Origin: Calliopsis andreniformis
Taxonomy: Eukaryota; Arthropoda; Insecta; Hymenoptera; Andrenidae
Direction of reading: 5' to 3'
DNA: 64,000 nucleotides
NCBI RefSeq assembly: GCF_051401765.1
Contig: NW_027480467.1
Coordinates: 1,860,001-1,924,000, forward strand
The translations under genes were made by a program, and so were the position numbers. The notes beneath the pieces were generated by a model, which did not search any database, had not been told where the DNA came from, and worked only from the letters and a program-made list of their open reading frames with translations. This document shows, piece after piece, positions 54,152 to 64,000 of this stretch (within the stretch, counting starts at the first letter, position 1; every line of letters starts with the position of its first letter).

Positions 54152-56597
54152 TCAATACCCAATCCTCAATCTTCAACCCTCAATCCTCTATCCTCAATCC
54201 TCAATCCTCAATCCTCAATCCTCAATCCTCAATCCTCATACTTCTATCCTCAATACCCAATACTCAATCTTCAATCCTCAATCCTCAATCCTCAATTCTC
54301 AACACTCAATCCTCAGACCTCAGACCTCAAACCTCAATCCTCAACCCTCAGCCCTCATCCTCAATCCTCAATCCTCAATACTCAATCCTCAATCTTCAAT
54401 CCTCAATACTCACTCGTCAATCCACAATCCTCAGTCCTCAAACTTCAATTCTGAATCCTCAATCCTGAATCCTCAATCTTCAGCTCTCAGTCATCAACAA
54501 TCAGTTGTCAATCCTCAATCCTCAATAGAATATCCTCAATTCACAGTTTTCAATACTCAATACTCAATCTGCAATCTTCCAACCTCTATCCACAAACATC
54601 AATTCTCATCACTCAACACTCAACACTCAGTCCTCAATGTTCAATCCTCAATCCTCAATTCTCAATCTTCATTCCTCAATACTGAATCCTCAATCCTCAA
54701 TCCTCAATAGTCAATCTCCAATCCTCGATCCTCAATCCTCAATCCTTAATCCACAATCTTCAATCCTCAATCCTCAATTCTCAATCATCAATACTCAATC
54801 CTCAATCCTCAATCCTCAATCCCCAACCCTCAATCCTCAGTCCTCAAACCTCAATTCCGAATCCTCAATCCTGAATGCTCAATCTTCATCCCTCAGACCG
54901 CAACAATCAATTGTCAATCATCAATCCTCAATCCTTAGTCCTCAATCCACAATCATCAATCCTCAATCTTCAATAGTCAATCCTCAATCCTCAATCCTCA
55001 ATCCTCAATACTCAATCTTCAATCCTCAATCCTCAATCCTCAATCCTCAACCCTCAGCCCTCATCCTCAATCCTCAATCCTGAATCCTCAATCTTCAATG
55101 TTCAATCCTCGATACTCAGTCTTCAATCATCAATCCTCAATACTCAATCCTCAATCCTCAATCCTCAATCATCAATCCTCAATCCTCAATCATCAACCTT
55201 CAATCCTCAATACTCAATCTTCAATCCTGAATACTCAATCCTCAATATTCAACACACTCAATACTCAAGAGAATATCCTGAATTCTCATGACTCAATACT
55301 CAATCCACAATATTCAATAATCAAATCTCGATCCTCAAACATCAATTCTCAACACTCAATCCTCAACACTCGGTCCTCTCTCTTCAATCCTCCGTCCTCA
55401 ATCCTCTATCCCCAAGCGTCAATCCTCAATCCTCAATCCTCAACCCTCAATCCTAAGTCTTCAAACCTCAATTCCGAATCCTCAATCCTGAATGCTCAAT
55501 CTTCATCCCTCAGTCCGCGACAATCAATTGTCAATCCTCAATCCTCAATAGAATATCCTCAATTCACAGTTTTCAATACTGAATCCCCAATCTTCAATCT
55601 TCAAACCTCAATCCACAGACATCAGTTCTCATCACTCAACCCTCAACACTCAGTCCTCAATCTTCAATCCTCAATCCTCAATCCTCAATCTTCAATCCCC
55701 CATACTCAATCTTCAATCCTCAATCCTCAACCTTCAATCCTCATTACGCAATCTTCAATCCTCAATCCTCAATCCTCAATCCTCAATCCTCAGTCATCAA
55801 TCCTCAATCTTCAATCCTCAATCCTCAATCCTCAATCCTCAATCCTCAATCCTCAATCCTCATTCCTCAAACCCCAATCCTCAACCCTCAGTCCTCATCC
55901 TCCATCATCAATCCTCAATCCTCAATACGCAATCTTCAATCCTCAATACTCAACCTTCGATACTCAATCCTCAGTCCTCAAACCTCAAACCTCAATCCTC
56001 AGTCATGAATACTCCATCTTCAATACTCAATACACAATCCTCAATCCTCAATCCTCAAACCTCAATCCTCAATCCTCATTCCTCAAACCTCAAACCTCAA
56101 CCCTCAGTCCTCATCCTCAATTCCCAATTCTCAATCCTCAATCCTCAATTCTCAACATTCAATCCTCAATAACCAATCTTCAATCCTCAATCCCCAGTCC
56201 TCAATCTTCAATCCTCAATGCTCAATCCTCAATCCTCAATCCTCAGTCCTCAATCCTCAATGCTCAATCCTCGTACCTCAATCCTCAACCGTCAGTCCTC
56301 GTCCTCAATCCTCAACTATCAACCCTCAATCCTCAATATTCAATCATCAATACTCAATCTTCAATCCTCAATCCTCAATCCTCAATATTCAATCATCAAT
56401 ACTCAATCTTCAATCCTCAATCCTCAATCCTCAATACCCAATCCTCAATCCTCATTCCTCAAACCTCAAACCTCAACCCTCAGTCCTCATCCTCAATTCC
56501 CAATTCTCAATCCTCAATCCTCAATTCTCAACATTAAATCCTCAATAACCAATCTTCAATCCTCAATCCCCAGTCCTCAATCTTCAATCCTCAATGC
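54152..56597 (+). repeat. 2,446-bp tandem duplication VII, unit 1
   Basis: This unit begins at tcaataccc just after the ttcaggcc variant and ends in caatgc. It contains A1 (54542), B with the 19-bp deletion (55247), A2 (55565) and C (56005). Unit 2 follows directly. Every private variant I compared (ctcgatc, ccttagt, cctaagtctt, the 19-bp deletion, aacattaaatc near 56,531 and 58,977) is present in both, and I saw no difference between the units. Confidence 0.95.
55247..55420 (+). repeat. Block B copy 13, with 19-bp internal deletion
   Basis: This copy is 19 bp shorter than the others because caacaca runs directly into ctcaata; the cagccat-caaccat-ctattct run is gone. Nineteen is not a multiple of seven, so the deletion breaks the 7-bp register. 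The block A type 2 anchor is accordingly 318 bp away (337 minus 19). Confidence 0.93.
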
Positions 56598-59043
56598 TCA
56601 ATACCCAATCCTCAATCTTCAACCCTCAATCCTCTATCCTCAATCCTCAATCCTCAATCCTCAATCCTCAATCCTCAATCCTCATACTTCTATCCTCAAT
56701 ACCCAATACTCAATCTTCAATCCTCAATCCTCAATCCTCAATTCTCAACACTCAATCCTCAGACCTCAGACCTCAAACCTCAATCCTCAACCCTCAGCCC
56801 TCATCCTCAATCCTCAATCCTCAATACTCAATCCTCAATCTTCAATCCTCAATACTCACTCGTCAATCCACAATCCTCAGTCCTCAAACTTCAATTCTGA
56901 ATCCTCAATCCTGAATCCTCAATCTTCAGCTCTCAGTCATCAACAATCAGTTGTCAATCCTCAATCCTCAATAGAATATCCTCAATTCACAGTTTTCAAT
57001 ACTCAATACTCAATCTGCAATCTTCCAACCTCTATCCACAAACATCAATTCTCATCACTCAACACTCAACACTCAGTCCTCAATGTTCAATCCTCAATCC
57101 TCAATTCTCAATCTTCATTCCTCAATACTGAATCCTCAATCCTCAATCCTCAATAGTCAATCTCCAATCCTCGATCCTCAATCCTCAATCCTTAATCCAC
57201 AATCTTCAATCCTCAATCCTCAATTCTCAATCATCAATACTCAATCCTCAATCCTCAATCCTCAATCCCCAACCCTCAATCCTCAGTCCTCAAACCTCAA
57301 TTCCGAATCCTCAATCCTGAATGCTCAATCTTCATCCCTCAGACCGCAACAATCAATTGTCAATCATCAATCCTCAATCCTTAGTCCTCAATCCACAATC
57401 ATCAATCCTCAATCTTCAATAGTCAATCCTCAATCCTCAATCCTCAATCCTCAATACTCAATCTTCAATCCTCAATCCTCAATCCTCAATCCTCAACCCT
57501 CAGCCCTCATCCTCAATCCTCAATCCTGAATCCTCAATCTTCAATGTTCAATCCTCGATACTCAGTCTTCAATCATCAATCCTCAATACTCAATCCTCAA
57601 TCCTCAATCCTCAATCATCAATCCTCAATCCTCAATCATCAACCTTCAATCCTCAATACTCAATCTTCAATCCTGAATACTCAATCCTCAATATTCAACA
57701 CACTCAATACTCAAGAGAATATCCTGAATTCTCATGACTCAATACTCAATCCACAATATTCAATAATCAAATCTCGATCCTCAAACATCAATTCTCAACA
57801 CTCAATCCTCAACACTCGGTCCTCTCTCTTCAATCCTCCGTCCTCAATCCTCTATCCCCAAGCGTCAATCCTCAATCCTCAATCCTCAACCCTCAATCCT
57901 AAGTCTTCAAACCTCAATTCCGAATCCTCAATCCTGAATGCTCAATCTTCATCCCTCAGTCCGCGACAATCAATTGTCAATCCTCAATCCTCAATAGAAT
58001 ATCCTCAATTCACAGTTTTCAATACTGAATCCCCAATCTTCAATCTTCAAACCTCAATCCACAGACATCAGTTCTCATCACTCAACCCTCAACACTCAGT
58101 CCTCAATCTTCAATCCTCAATCCTCAATCCTCAATCTTCAATCCCCCATACTCAATCTTCAATCCTCAATCCTCAACCTTCAATCCTCATTACGCAATCT
58201 TCAATCCTCAATCCTCAATCCTCAATCCTCAATCCTCAGTCATCAATCCTCAATCTTCAATCCTCAATCCTCAATCCTCAATCCTCAATCCTCAATCCTC
58301 AATCCTCATTCCTCAAACCCCAATCCTCAACCCTCAGTCCTCATCCTCCATCATCAATCCTCAATCCTCAATACGCAATCTTCAATCCTCAATACTCAAC
58401 CTTCGATACTCAATCCTCAGTCCTCAAACCTCAAACCTCAATCCTCAGTCATGAATACTCCATCTTCAATACTCAATACACAATCCTCAATCCTCAATCC
58501 TCAAACCTCAATCCTCAATCCTCATTCCTCAAACCTCAAACCTCAACCCTCAGTCCTCATCCTCAATTCCCAATTCTCAATCCTCAATCCTCAATTCTCA
58601 ACATTCAATCCTCAATAACCAATCTTCAATCCTCAATCCCCAGTCCTCAATCTTCAATCCTCAATGCTCAATCCTCAATCCTCAATCCTCAGTCCTCAAT
58701 CCTCAATGCTCAATCCTCGTACCTCAATCCTCAACCGTCAGTCCTCGTCCTCAATCCTCAACTATCAACCCTCAATCCTCAATATTCAATCATCAATACT
58801 CAATCTTCAATCCTCAATCCTCAATCCTCAATATTCAATCATCAATACTCAATCTTCAATCCTCAATCCTCAATCCTCAATACCCAATCCTCAATCCTCA
58901 TTCCTCAAACCTCAAACCTCAACCCTCAGTCCTCATCCTCAATTCCCAATTCTCAATCCTCAATCCTCAATTCTCAACATTAAATCCTCAATAACCAATC
59001 TTCAATCCTCAATCCCCAGTCCTCAATCTTCAATCCTCAATGC
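56598..59043 (+). repeat. 2,446-bp tandem duplication VII, unit 2
   Basis: This is the second unit of the tandem pair. At 56,598 the sequence switches from the end of unit 1 (caatgc) back to tcaataccc, giving a joint order caatgc-tcaataccc that I noticed nowhere else. At 59,044 the parental order continues (caatgc-tcaatcc). Confidence 0.95.
57693..57866 (+). repeat. Block B copy 14, with the same 19-bp deletion
   Basis: This copy is exactly 2,446 bp after copy 13 and carries the same 19-bp deletion, so it is a recent duplicate of it. Block A type 2 follows at 318 bp (anchor 58011). Confidence 0.93.
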
Positions 59044-62000
59044 TCAATCCTCAATCCTCAATCCTCAGTCCTCAATCCTCAATGCTCAATCCTCGTACCT
59101 CAATCCTCAACCGTCAGTCCTCGTCCTCAATCCTCAACTATCAACCCTCAATCCTCAATATTCAATCATCAATACTCAATCTTCAATCCTCAATCCTCAA
59201 TACTCAATCATCAATCCTCAATCCTCGATCTTCAGTCCTCAAACTTCAATCCTGAATCTTCAATCCTGAATCCTCAATCTTCAGACCTCAGTCCTCAACA
59301 ATCAGTTGTCAATTCTCAATACTCAATACAATATCATCAATTCACAGGTTTCAATACTCAATACTCAATCTGCAATCTTCAAATCTCTATCCACAAACAT
59401 CAATTCTCATCACTGAACCCTCAGCACTCTGTCCCCAATCCTCAATCTTCAATCCTCAATCCTCAATCCTCAATCTTCAATACTCAATACTCAATCTTCA
59501 ATCCTCAATCCTCAATCCCCAATCCTCAATCCTCAATCCTCAATCGTCAGTCTTCAATACTCAATACTCAATCTGCAATTCTCAGTCCTCAATCCTCAAT
59601 CCTCAATCCTCATTCCTCAAACCTCAAACCTCAACCCTCAGTCCTCATCCTCAATTCTCAATTCTCAATCCTCAATCCTCAATTCTCAATCTTCAATCCC
59701 CAATAATCAATCTCCAATCCTAGATACTCAATCCCCAATCCTCAATCGTTAATCCTCAATCTTCAATCCTCAATCCCCTGTCCTCAATCCTCAATACTCA
59801 ATCTTGAATCCTCAATCCTCAATTCTCAATCCTCAATACTCAATCCTCAATCGTCAATCCTCAATCGTCAATCATCAATCCGCAATCCTGAATCTTCAAT
59901 CCTCAATCCTCAACCCTGAATCCTCAATCCTCAATCTTCTATCCTCAATACTCAATCTTCAATCCTCAATCCTCAAACCTCAATCCTCAATCCTCAATCC
60001 TCAATCTTCAAACCTCAACCGTCAGTCCTCGTCCTCAATCCTCAAACCTCAATCCTCAATCCTCAATCTTCAATAATCAATACTCAATCTTCAATCCTCA
60101 AACCTCATTCCTCAATCCCCAATCCTCAATCTTCAATCCTCAATACTGAATCTTCAACCCTCAATCCTCAAACCTCAATCCTCAATCCTCAATCCTCAAT
60201 CCTCAATCCTTAATCCACAATCTTCAATCCTCAATCCTCAATTCTCAATCATCAATACTCAATCCTCAATCCTCATTCCTCAAACCCCAACCCTCAATCC
60301 TCAGTCCTCAAACCTCAATTCCGAATCCTCAATACTGACTGCTCAATCTTCATCCCTCAGTCCGCAACTATCAATTGTCAATCCTCAATCCTCAATCCTC
60401 AGTCCTCAATCCTCAACAGAATATCCTCAATTCACAGTTTTCAATACTCAATTCTCAATCTGCAATCTTCCAACCTCTATCCACAAACATCAATTCTCAT
60501 CACTCAACCCTCAACACTCAGTCCTCAATGTTCAATACTCAATCCTCAATTCTCAGTCTTCATTCCTCAATACTGAATCTTCAATCCTCAATACTCAATC
60601 TTCAGTCCTCAATCCTCAATTCTCAATCCTCAATCCTCAATCCTCAATTATCAATCCTCAATCTTCAAAACTCAATCCTCAATCCTCAATTCTCAATCCT
60701 CAATACTCACCCATCAATACTCAATTTTCAATCCTCAATACTCAGTCTTCAATCATCAATCCTCAATCCTCAATCCTCAATCCTCAATCCTCAATCATCA
60801 ATCCTCAATCCTCAATCCTCAATCTTCAATCATCAATACTCAATCATCAATACTCAATCTTCAATCCTCAATTCTCAGTCCTCAATCCTCAATCCGCAAT
60901 CCTCATTCTTCAGTCCTCAACACCCAATCCTCAATCTTCAACCCTCAATCCTCAATCCTCAATTCTCAATCCTCAATCCTCAGTCCACTGTCCTCAAACC
61001 TCAATCCTCAACCCTCAGCCATCATCCTCAATCCTCAATCCTCAATCCTCAATCCTCATTCCTCAAACCTCAAACCTCAACCCTCAGTCCTCATCCTCAA
61101 ATCCCAATTCTCAATCCTCAATCCTCAATTCTCAGTGTTCAATCCTCAATAACCAATCTTCAATCCTCAATACCCAATCCTCAATCTTCAACCCTCAATT
61201 CTCAATCCTCAATTCTCAATCCTCAATCCACAGTCCACAGTCCTCAAACCTCAATCCTCACCCCTCAGCCATCATCCTCAATCCTCAATCCTTGTTCCTC
61301 AATCCTCAATCCTCAATCCTCAAGCCTCAATAGTCAATCTCCAATCCTAGATCCTCAATCCCCAATCCTCAATCCTTAATCCACAATCTTCAATCCTCAA
61401 TCCTCAATTCTCAGACATCAATACTCAATCCTCAATCCTCAATCCTCAATCCCCAATCCTCAATCTTCAATCCTCAATCCTCAATCCTCAATCCTCAAGC
61501 CTCAATCCTCAATCCTCAATCTTCAATCCTGAATACTCAATCTTCAATTGTCAATCCTCAATCCTCAATCCTCAATCCTCAATCGTCAGTCTTCAATCCT
61601 CAATACTCAATCTTCAATCCTCAATCCTCAATCCTCAATCCTCAATCCTCATTCTTCAATCCTCAATACCCAATCTTCAATCCTCAATTCTCAATCCTCA
61701 ATCCTCAATCCTCAATCCTCAATCCTCAATCCACAATCCTCATTCTTCAGTCCTCAATACCCAATCCTCAATCTTCAACCCTCAATCCTCAATCCTCAAT
61801 TCTCAATCCTCAACCCTCAGTCCACAGTCCTCAATCCTCAATCCTCAACCCTCAGCCATCATCCTCAATCCTCAATCCTCGTTCCTCAATCCTCAATCCT
61901 CAATCCTCAATCCTCAATAGTCAATCTCCAATCCTCAATACTCAATCTTCAATCCTCAATCCTCAATCCTCAATCCTCAATCCTCATACTTCTATCCTCA

Positions 62001-62841
62001 ATACCCAATACTCAATCTTCAATCCTCAATCCTCAATCCTCAATTCTCAACACTCAATCCTCAGTCCTCAGCCCTCAAACCTCAATCCTCAACCCTCAGC
62101 CCTCATCCTCAATCCTCAATCCTCAATCCTCAATCCTCAATCTTCAATCCTCAATACTCAATCGTCAATCCACAATCCTCAGTCCTCAAACTTCAATTCT
62201 GAATCCTCAATCCTGAATCCTCAATCTTCAGCTCTCAGTCATCAACAATCAGTTGTCAATCCTCAATCCTCAATAGAATATCCTCAATTCACAGTTTTCA
62301 ATACTCAATACTCAATCTGCAATCTTCCAACCTCTACCCACAAACATCAATTCTCATCACTCAACCCTCAACGATCAGTCCTCAATGTTCAATCCTCAAT
62401 CCTCAATTCTCAATCTTCATTCCTCAATACTGAATCATCAATCCTCAATCCTCAATAGTCAATCTCCAATCCTCAATCCTCAATCCTCAATCCTTAATCC
62501 ACAATCTTCAATCCTCAATCCTCAATTCTCAATCATCAATACTCAATCCTCAATCCTCAATCCTGTATCCCCAACCCTCAATCCTCAGTCCTCAAACCTC
62601 AATTCCGAATCCTCAATCCTGAATGCTCAATCTTCATCCCTCAGTCCGCAACAATCAATTGTCAATCCTCAATCCTCAATCCTCAGTCCTCAATCCACAA
62701 TCATCAATCCTCAATCTTCAATAGTCAATCCTCAATCCTCAATCCTCAATCCTCAATCCTCAATCATCAATCCTCAATCCTCAATCATCAACCTTCAATC
62801 CTCAATACTCAATCTTCAATCCTGAATACTCAATCCTCAAT

Positions 62842-63034
62842 ATTCAACACACAGCCATCAACCATCTATTCTCAATACTCAAGAGAATATCCTGAATTCT
62901 CATGACTCAATACTCAATCCACAATATTCAATAATCAAATCTCGATCCTCAAACATCAATTCTCAACACTCAATCCTCAACACTCGGTCCTCTCTCTTCA
63001 ATCCTCCGTCCTCAATCCTCTATCCCCAAGCGTC
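62842..63034 (+). repeat. Block B copy 15
   Basis: This full-length copy of the ccgtcct subtype is exactly 12,354 bp after copy 11. It shares copy 11's downstream joint, here at about 63,109. Confidence 0.92.
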
Positions 63035-64000
63035 AATCCTCAATCCTCAATCCTCAACCCTCAATCCTCAGTCCTCAAACCTCAATTACGAATCCTCAAT
63101 CCTGAATGCTCAATTCTCAATCATCAATACTCAATCCTCAATCCTCAATCCTCAATCCCCAACCCTCAATCCTCAGTCCTCAAACCTCAATTCCGAATCC
63201 TCAATCCTCAACTACCAATCCTCAATCCTCAAGATTCAATCATCAATACTCAATCTTCAATCCTCCATCCTCAATCCTCAATACCCAATCCTCAATCCTC
63301 ATTCCTCAAACCTCAAACCTCAACCCTCAGTCCTCATCCTCAATTCCCAATTCTCAATCCTCAATCCTCAATTCTCAACATTCAATCCTCAATAACCAAT
63401 CTTCAATCCTCAATCCCCAGTCCTCAATCTTCAATCCTCAATGCTCAATCCTCAATCCTCAATCCTCAGTCCTCAATCCTCAATCCTCAATCCTCGTACC
63501 TCAATCCTCAACCGTCAGTCCTCGTCCTCAATCCTCAACTATCAATCCTCAATCCTCAATATTCAATCATCAATACTCAATCTTCAATACTCAATCCTCA
63601 ATACTCAATCCTCAATCCTCAATCCTCGATCTTCAGTCCTCAAACCTCAATCCTGAATCTTCAATCCTGAATCCTCAATCTTCAGACCTCAGTCCTCAAC
63701 AATCAGTTGTCAATTCTCAATACTCAATACAATATCATCAATTCACAGGTTTCAATACTCAATACTCAATCTGCAATCTTCAAATCTCTATCCACAAACA
63801 TCAATTCTCATCACTGAACCCTCAGCACTCTGTCCCCAATCCTCAATCTTCAATCCTCAATCCTCAATCCTCAATCTTCAATCCTCAATACTCAATCTTC
63901 AATCCTCAATCCTCAATCCCCAATCCTCAATCCTCAATCCTCAATCGTCAGTCTTCAATACTCAATACTCAATCTGCAATTCTCAGTCCTCAATCCCCAA

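Larger units (their letters stand above)
1..64000 (+). repeat. Heptameric satellite array (CAATCCT)n filling the window
   Basis: Every stretch of the window reads as consecutive 7-bp units with consensus CAATCCT on the + strand, mixed with one- and two-base variants (caatact, caatctt, caatcat, cagtcct, caaacct, caaccct, cattcct, caattct). About 64,000/7 = 9,140 units fit. Even the most diverged landmark blocks stay in 7-bp register; the exceptions are occasional 6-bp units such as catcct and cgtcct. All units point the same way and I saw no inverted segment. G is almost absent from the + strand except in variants, and CpG occurs only in variant units. No unique flanking DNA is present at either end, so the real array is longer than 64 kb. 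Known of such DNA in general: arrays of this kind are typically heterochromatic and evolve by unequal exchange. The chromosomal location and host are not determinable here. Confidence 0.98.
56598..64000 (+). repeat. Large duplication VI, right copy (runs off the window)
   Basis: This is the partner of 44,225-51,646, still matching at the last base of the window, so the duplicated unit continues beyond it. The first 2,446 bp (56,598-59,043) also belong to the tandem pair VII and carry that pair's private variants, such as ctcgatc near 57,170 and ccttagt near 57,378, which the 44-46 kb counterpart lacks. Confidence 0.93.

Noticed and set aside
55098..56537. Identical 479-codon frames at 55,098-56,537 and 57,544-58,983 as a duplicated gene
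   Set aside because: Their identity reflects the 2,446-bp tandem DNA duplication. The frames contain only variant heptapeptides and begin at a caatgtt variant unit.
1..64000. CRISPR array or repeat-spacer locus
   Set aside because: Repeats are 7 bp and contiguous, with no spacers of constant length, no leader and no cas genes.
1..64000. Telomeric repeat tract
   Set aside because: The unit AGGATTG/CAATCCT does not match TTAGGG, TTTAGGG, TTAGG or other familiar telomere units, and its high variant content and higher-order duplications are unlike a terminal tract. A subtelomeric location is still possible.
1..64000. CENP-B box (TTCG...CGGG pattern) marking a centromere
   Set aside because: TTCG occurs in the unit run ccttcgatcct and CCCG in acccgcagcc (near 535 and 3,680), but I found no place where both halves occur at the required spacing. 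The check was by eye and not exhaustive.
1..64000. Transposon, LTR or retroviral remnant behind blocks A and B
   Set aside because: The blocks are in exact 7-bp register with the surrounding monomers and made of recognisable variant units. There are no terminal repeats, target-site duplications or coding remnants.
1..64000. Pure assembly artefact or low-complexity sequencing error
   Set aside because: Variants recur in fixed combinations at many sites and duplications have distinct, ordered histories, which random error would not produce. The near-identical pairs at 44-64 kb could still be partly assembly duplication and need spanning reads.
1..64000. Assignment to a particular species or named satellite family
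   Set aside because: I do not recognise the heptamer as a described family and there is no flanking unique sequence, so any name would be a guess.

Overview
The window is one uninterrupted block of eukaryotic-type satellite DNA. From base 1 to base 64,000 it is a head-to-tail array of a 7-bp unit, CAATCCT on the + strand (AGGATTG on the - strand), roughly 9,000 units long and running off both ends. I see no credible protein gene, RNA gene, transposon, CRISPR array, promoter or terminator. The numerous long + strand reading frames come from the repeat itself: CAATCCT contains no stop in any frame, and because 7 is not a multiple of 3 all three + frames give the same heptapeptide (SSILNPQ)n. 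The - strand carries TGA every 7 bp, so it is closed in every frame.

No host can be named from this sequence. A satellite array this large, with layered higher-order structure, fits centromeric, pericentromeric, subtelomeric or sex/B-chromosome heterochromatin of a eukaryote. It does not fit a bacterial, phage or organelle genome. I do not recognise CAATCCT as a named satellite.

The array is structured at three scales. (1) Monomers: canonical CAATCCT mixed with point variants (caatact, caatctt, caatcat, cagtcct, caaacct, caaccct, cattcct, caattct), nearly all exactly 7 bp, with occasional 6-bp units (catcct, cgtcct). (2) Blocks of strongly diverged monomers that recur as landmarks: block A (57 copies in three main types), block B (15), block C (12, plus 4 of a variant) and block D (5). 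A, B and D share a core around GAATATCCT and look like divergent descendants of one ancestral run of monomers. (3) Segmental duplications: a 377-bp tandem duplication (31,094-31,847), a 2,446-bp tandem duplication (54,152-59,043), a long 12,354-bp-period duplication (44,225-51,646 and 56,598-64,000), and older dispersed pairs at offsets of about 3.15 and 7.1-7.5 kb.

Layout: 1-5,961 holds the 3,152-bp-offset pair. 5,962-15,757 holds the 7,160-bp-offset pair. 15,753-25,828 holds a looser pair at offset 7,077-7,168. 25,829-43,322 is more mixed, with the 377-bp tandem duplication and a 7,529-7,536-bp-offset pair. 43,323-64,000 is the most homogenised part, with nested duplications that share private variants, and appears to be the youngest expansion. 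All positions were read by eye from the sequence; identities were spot-checked, not computed.
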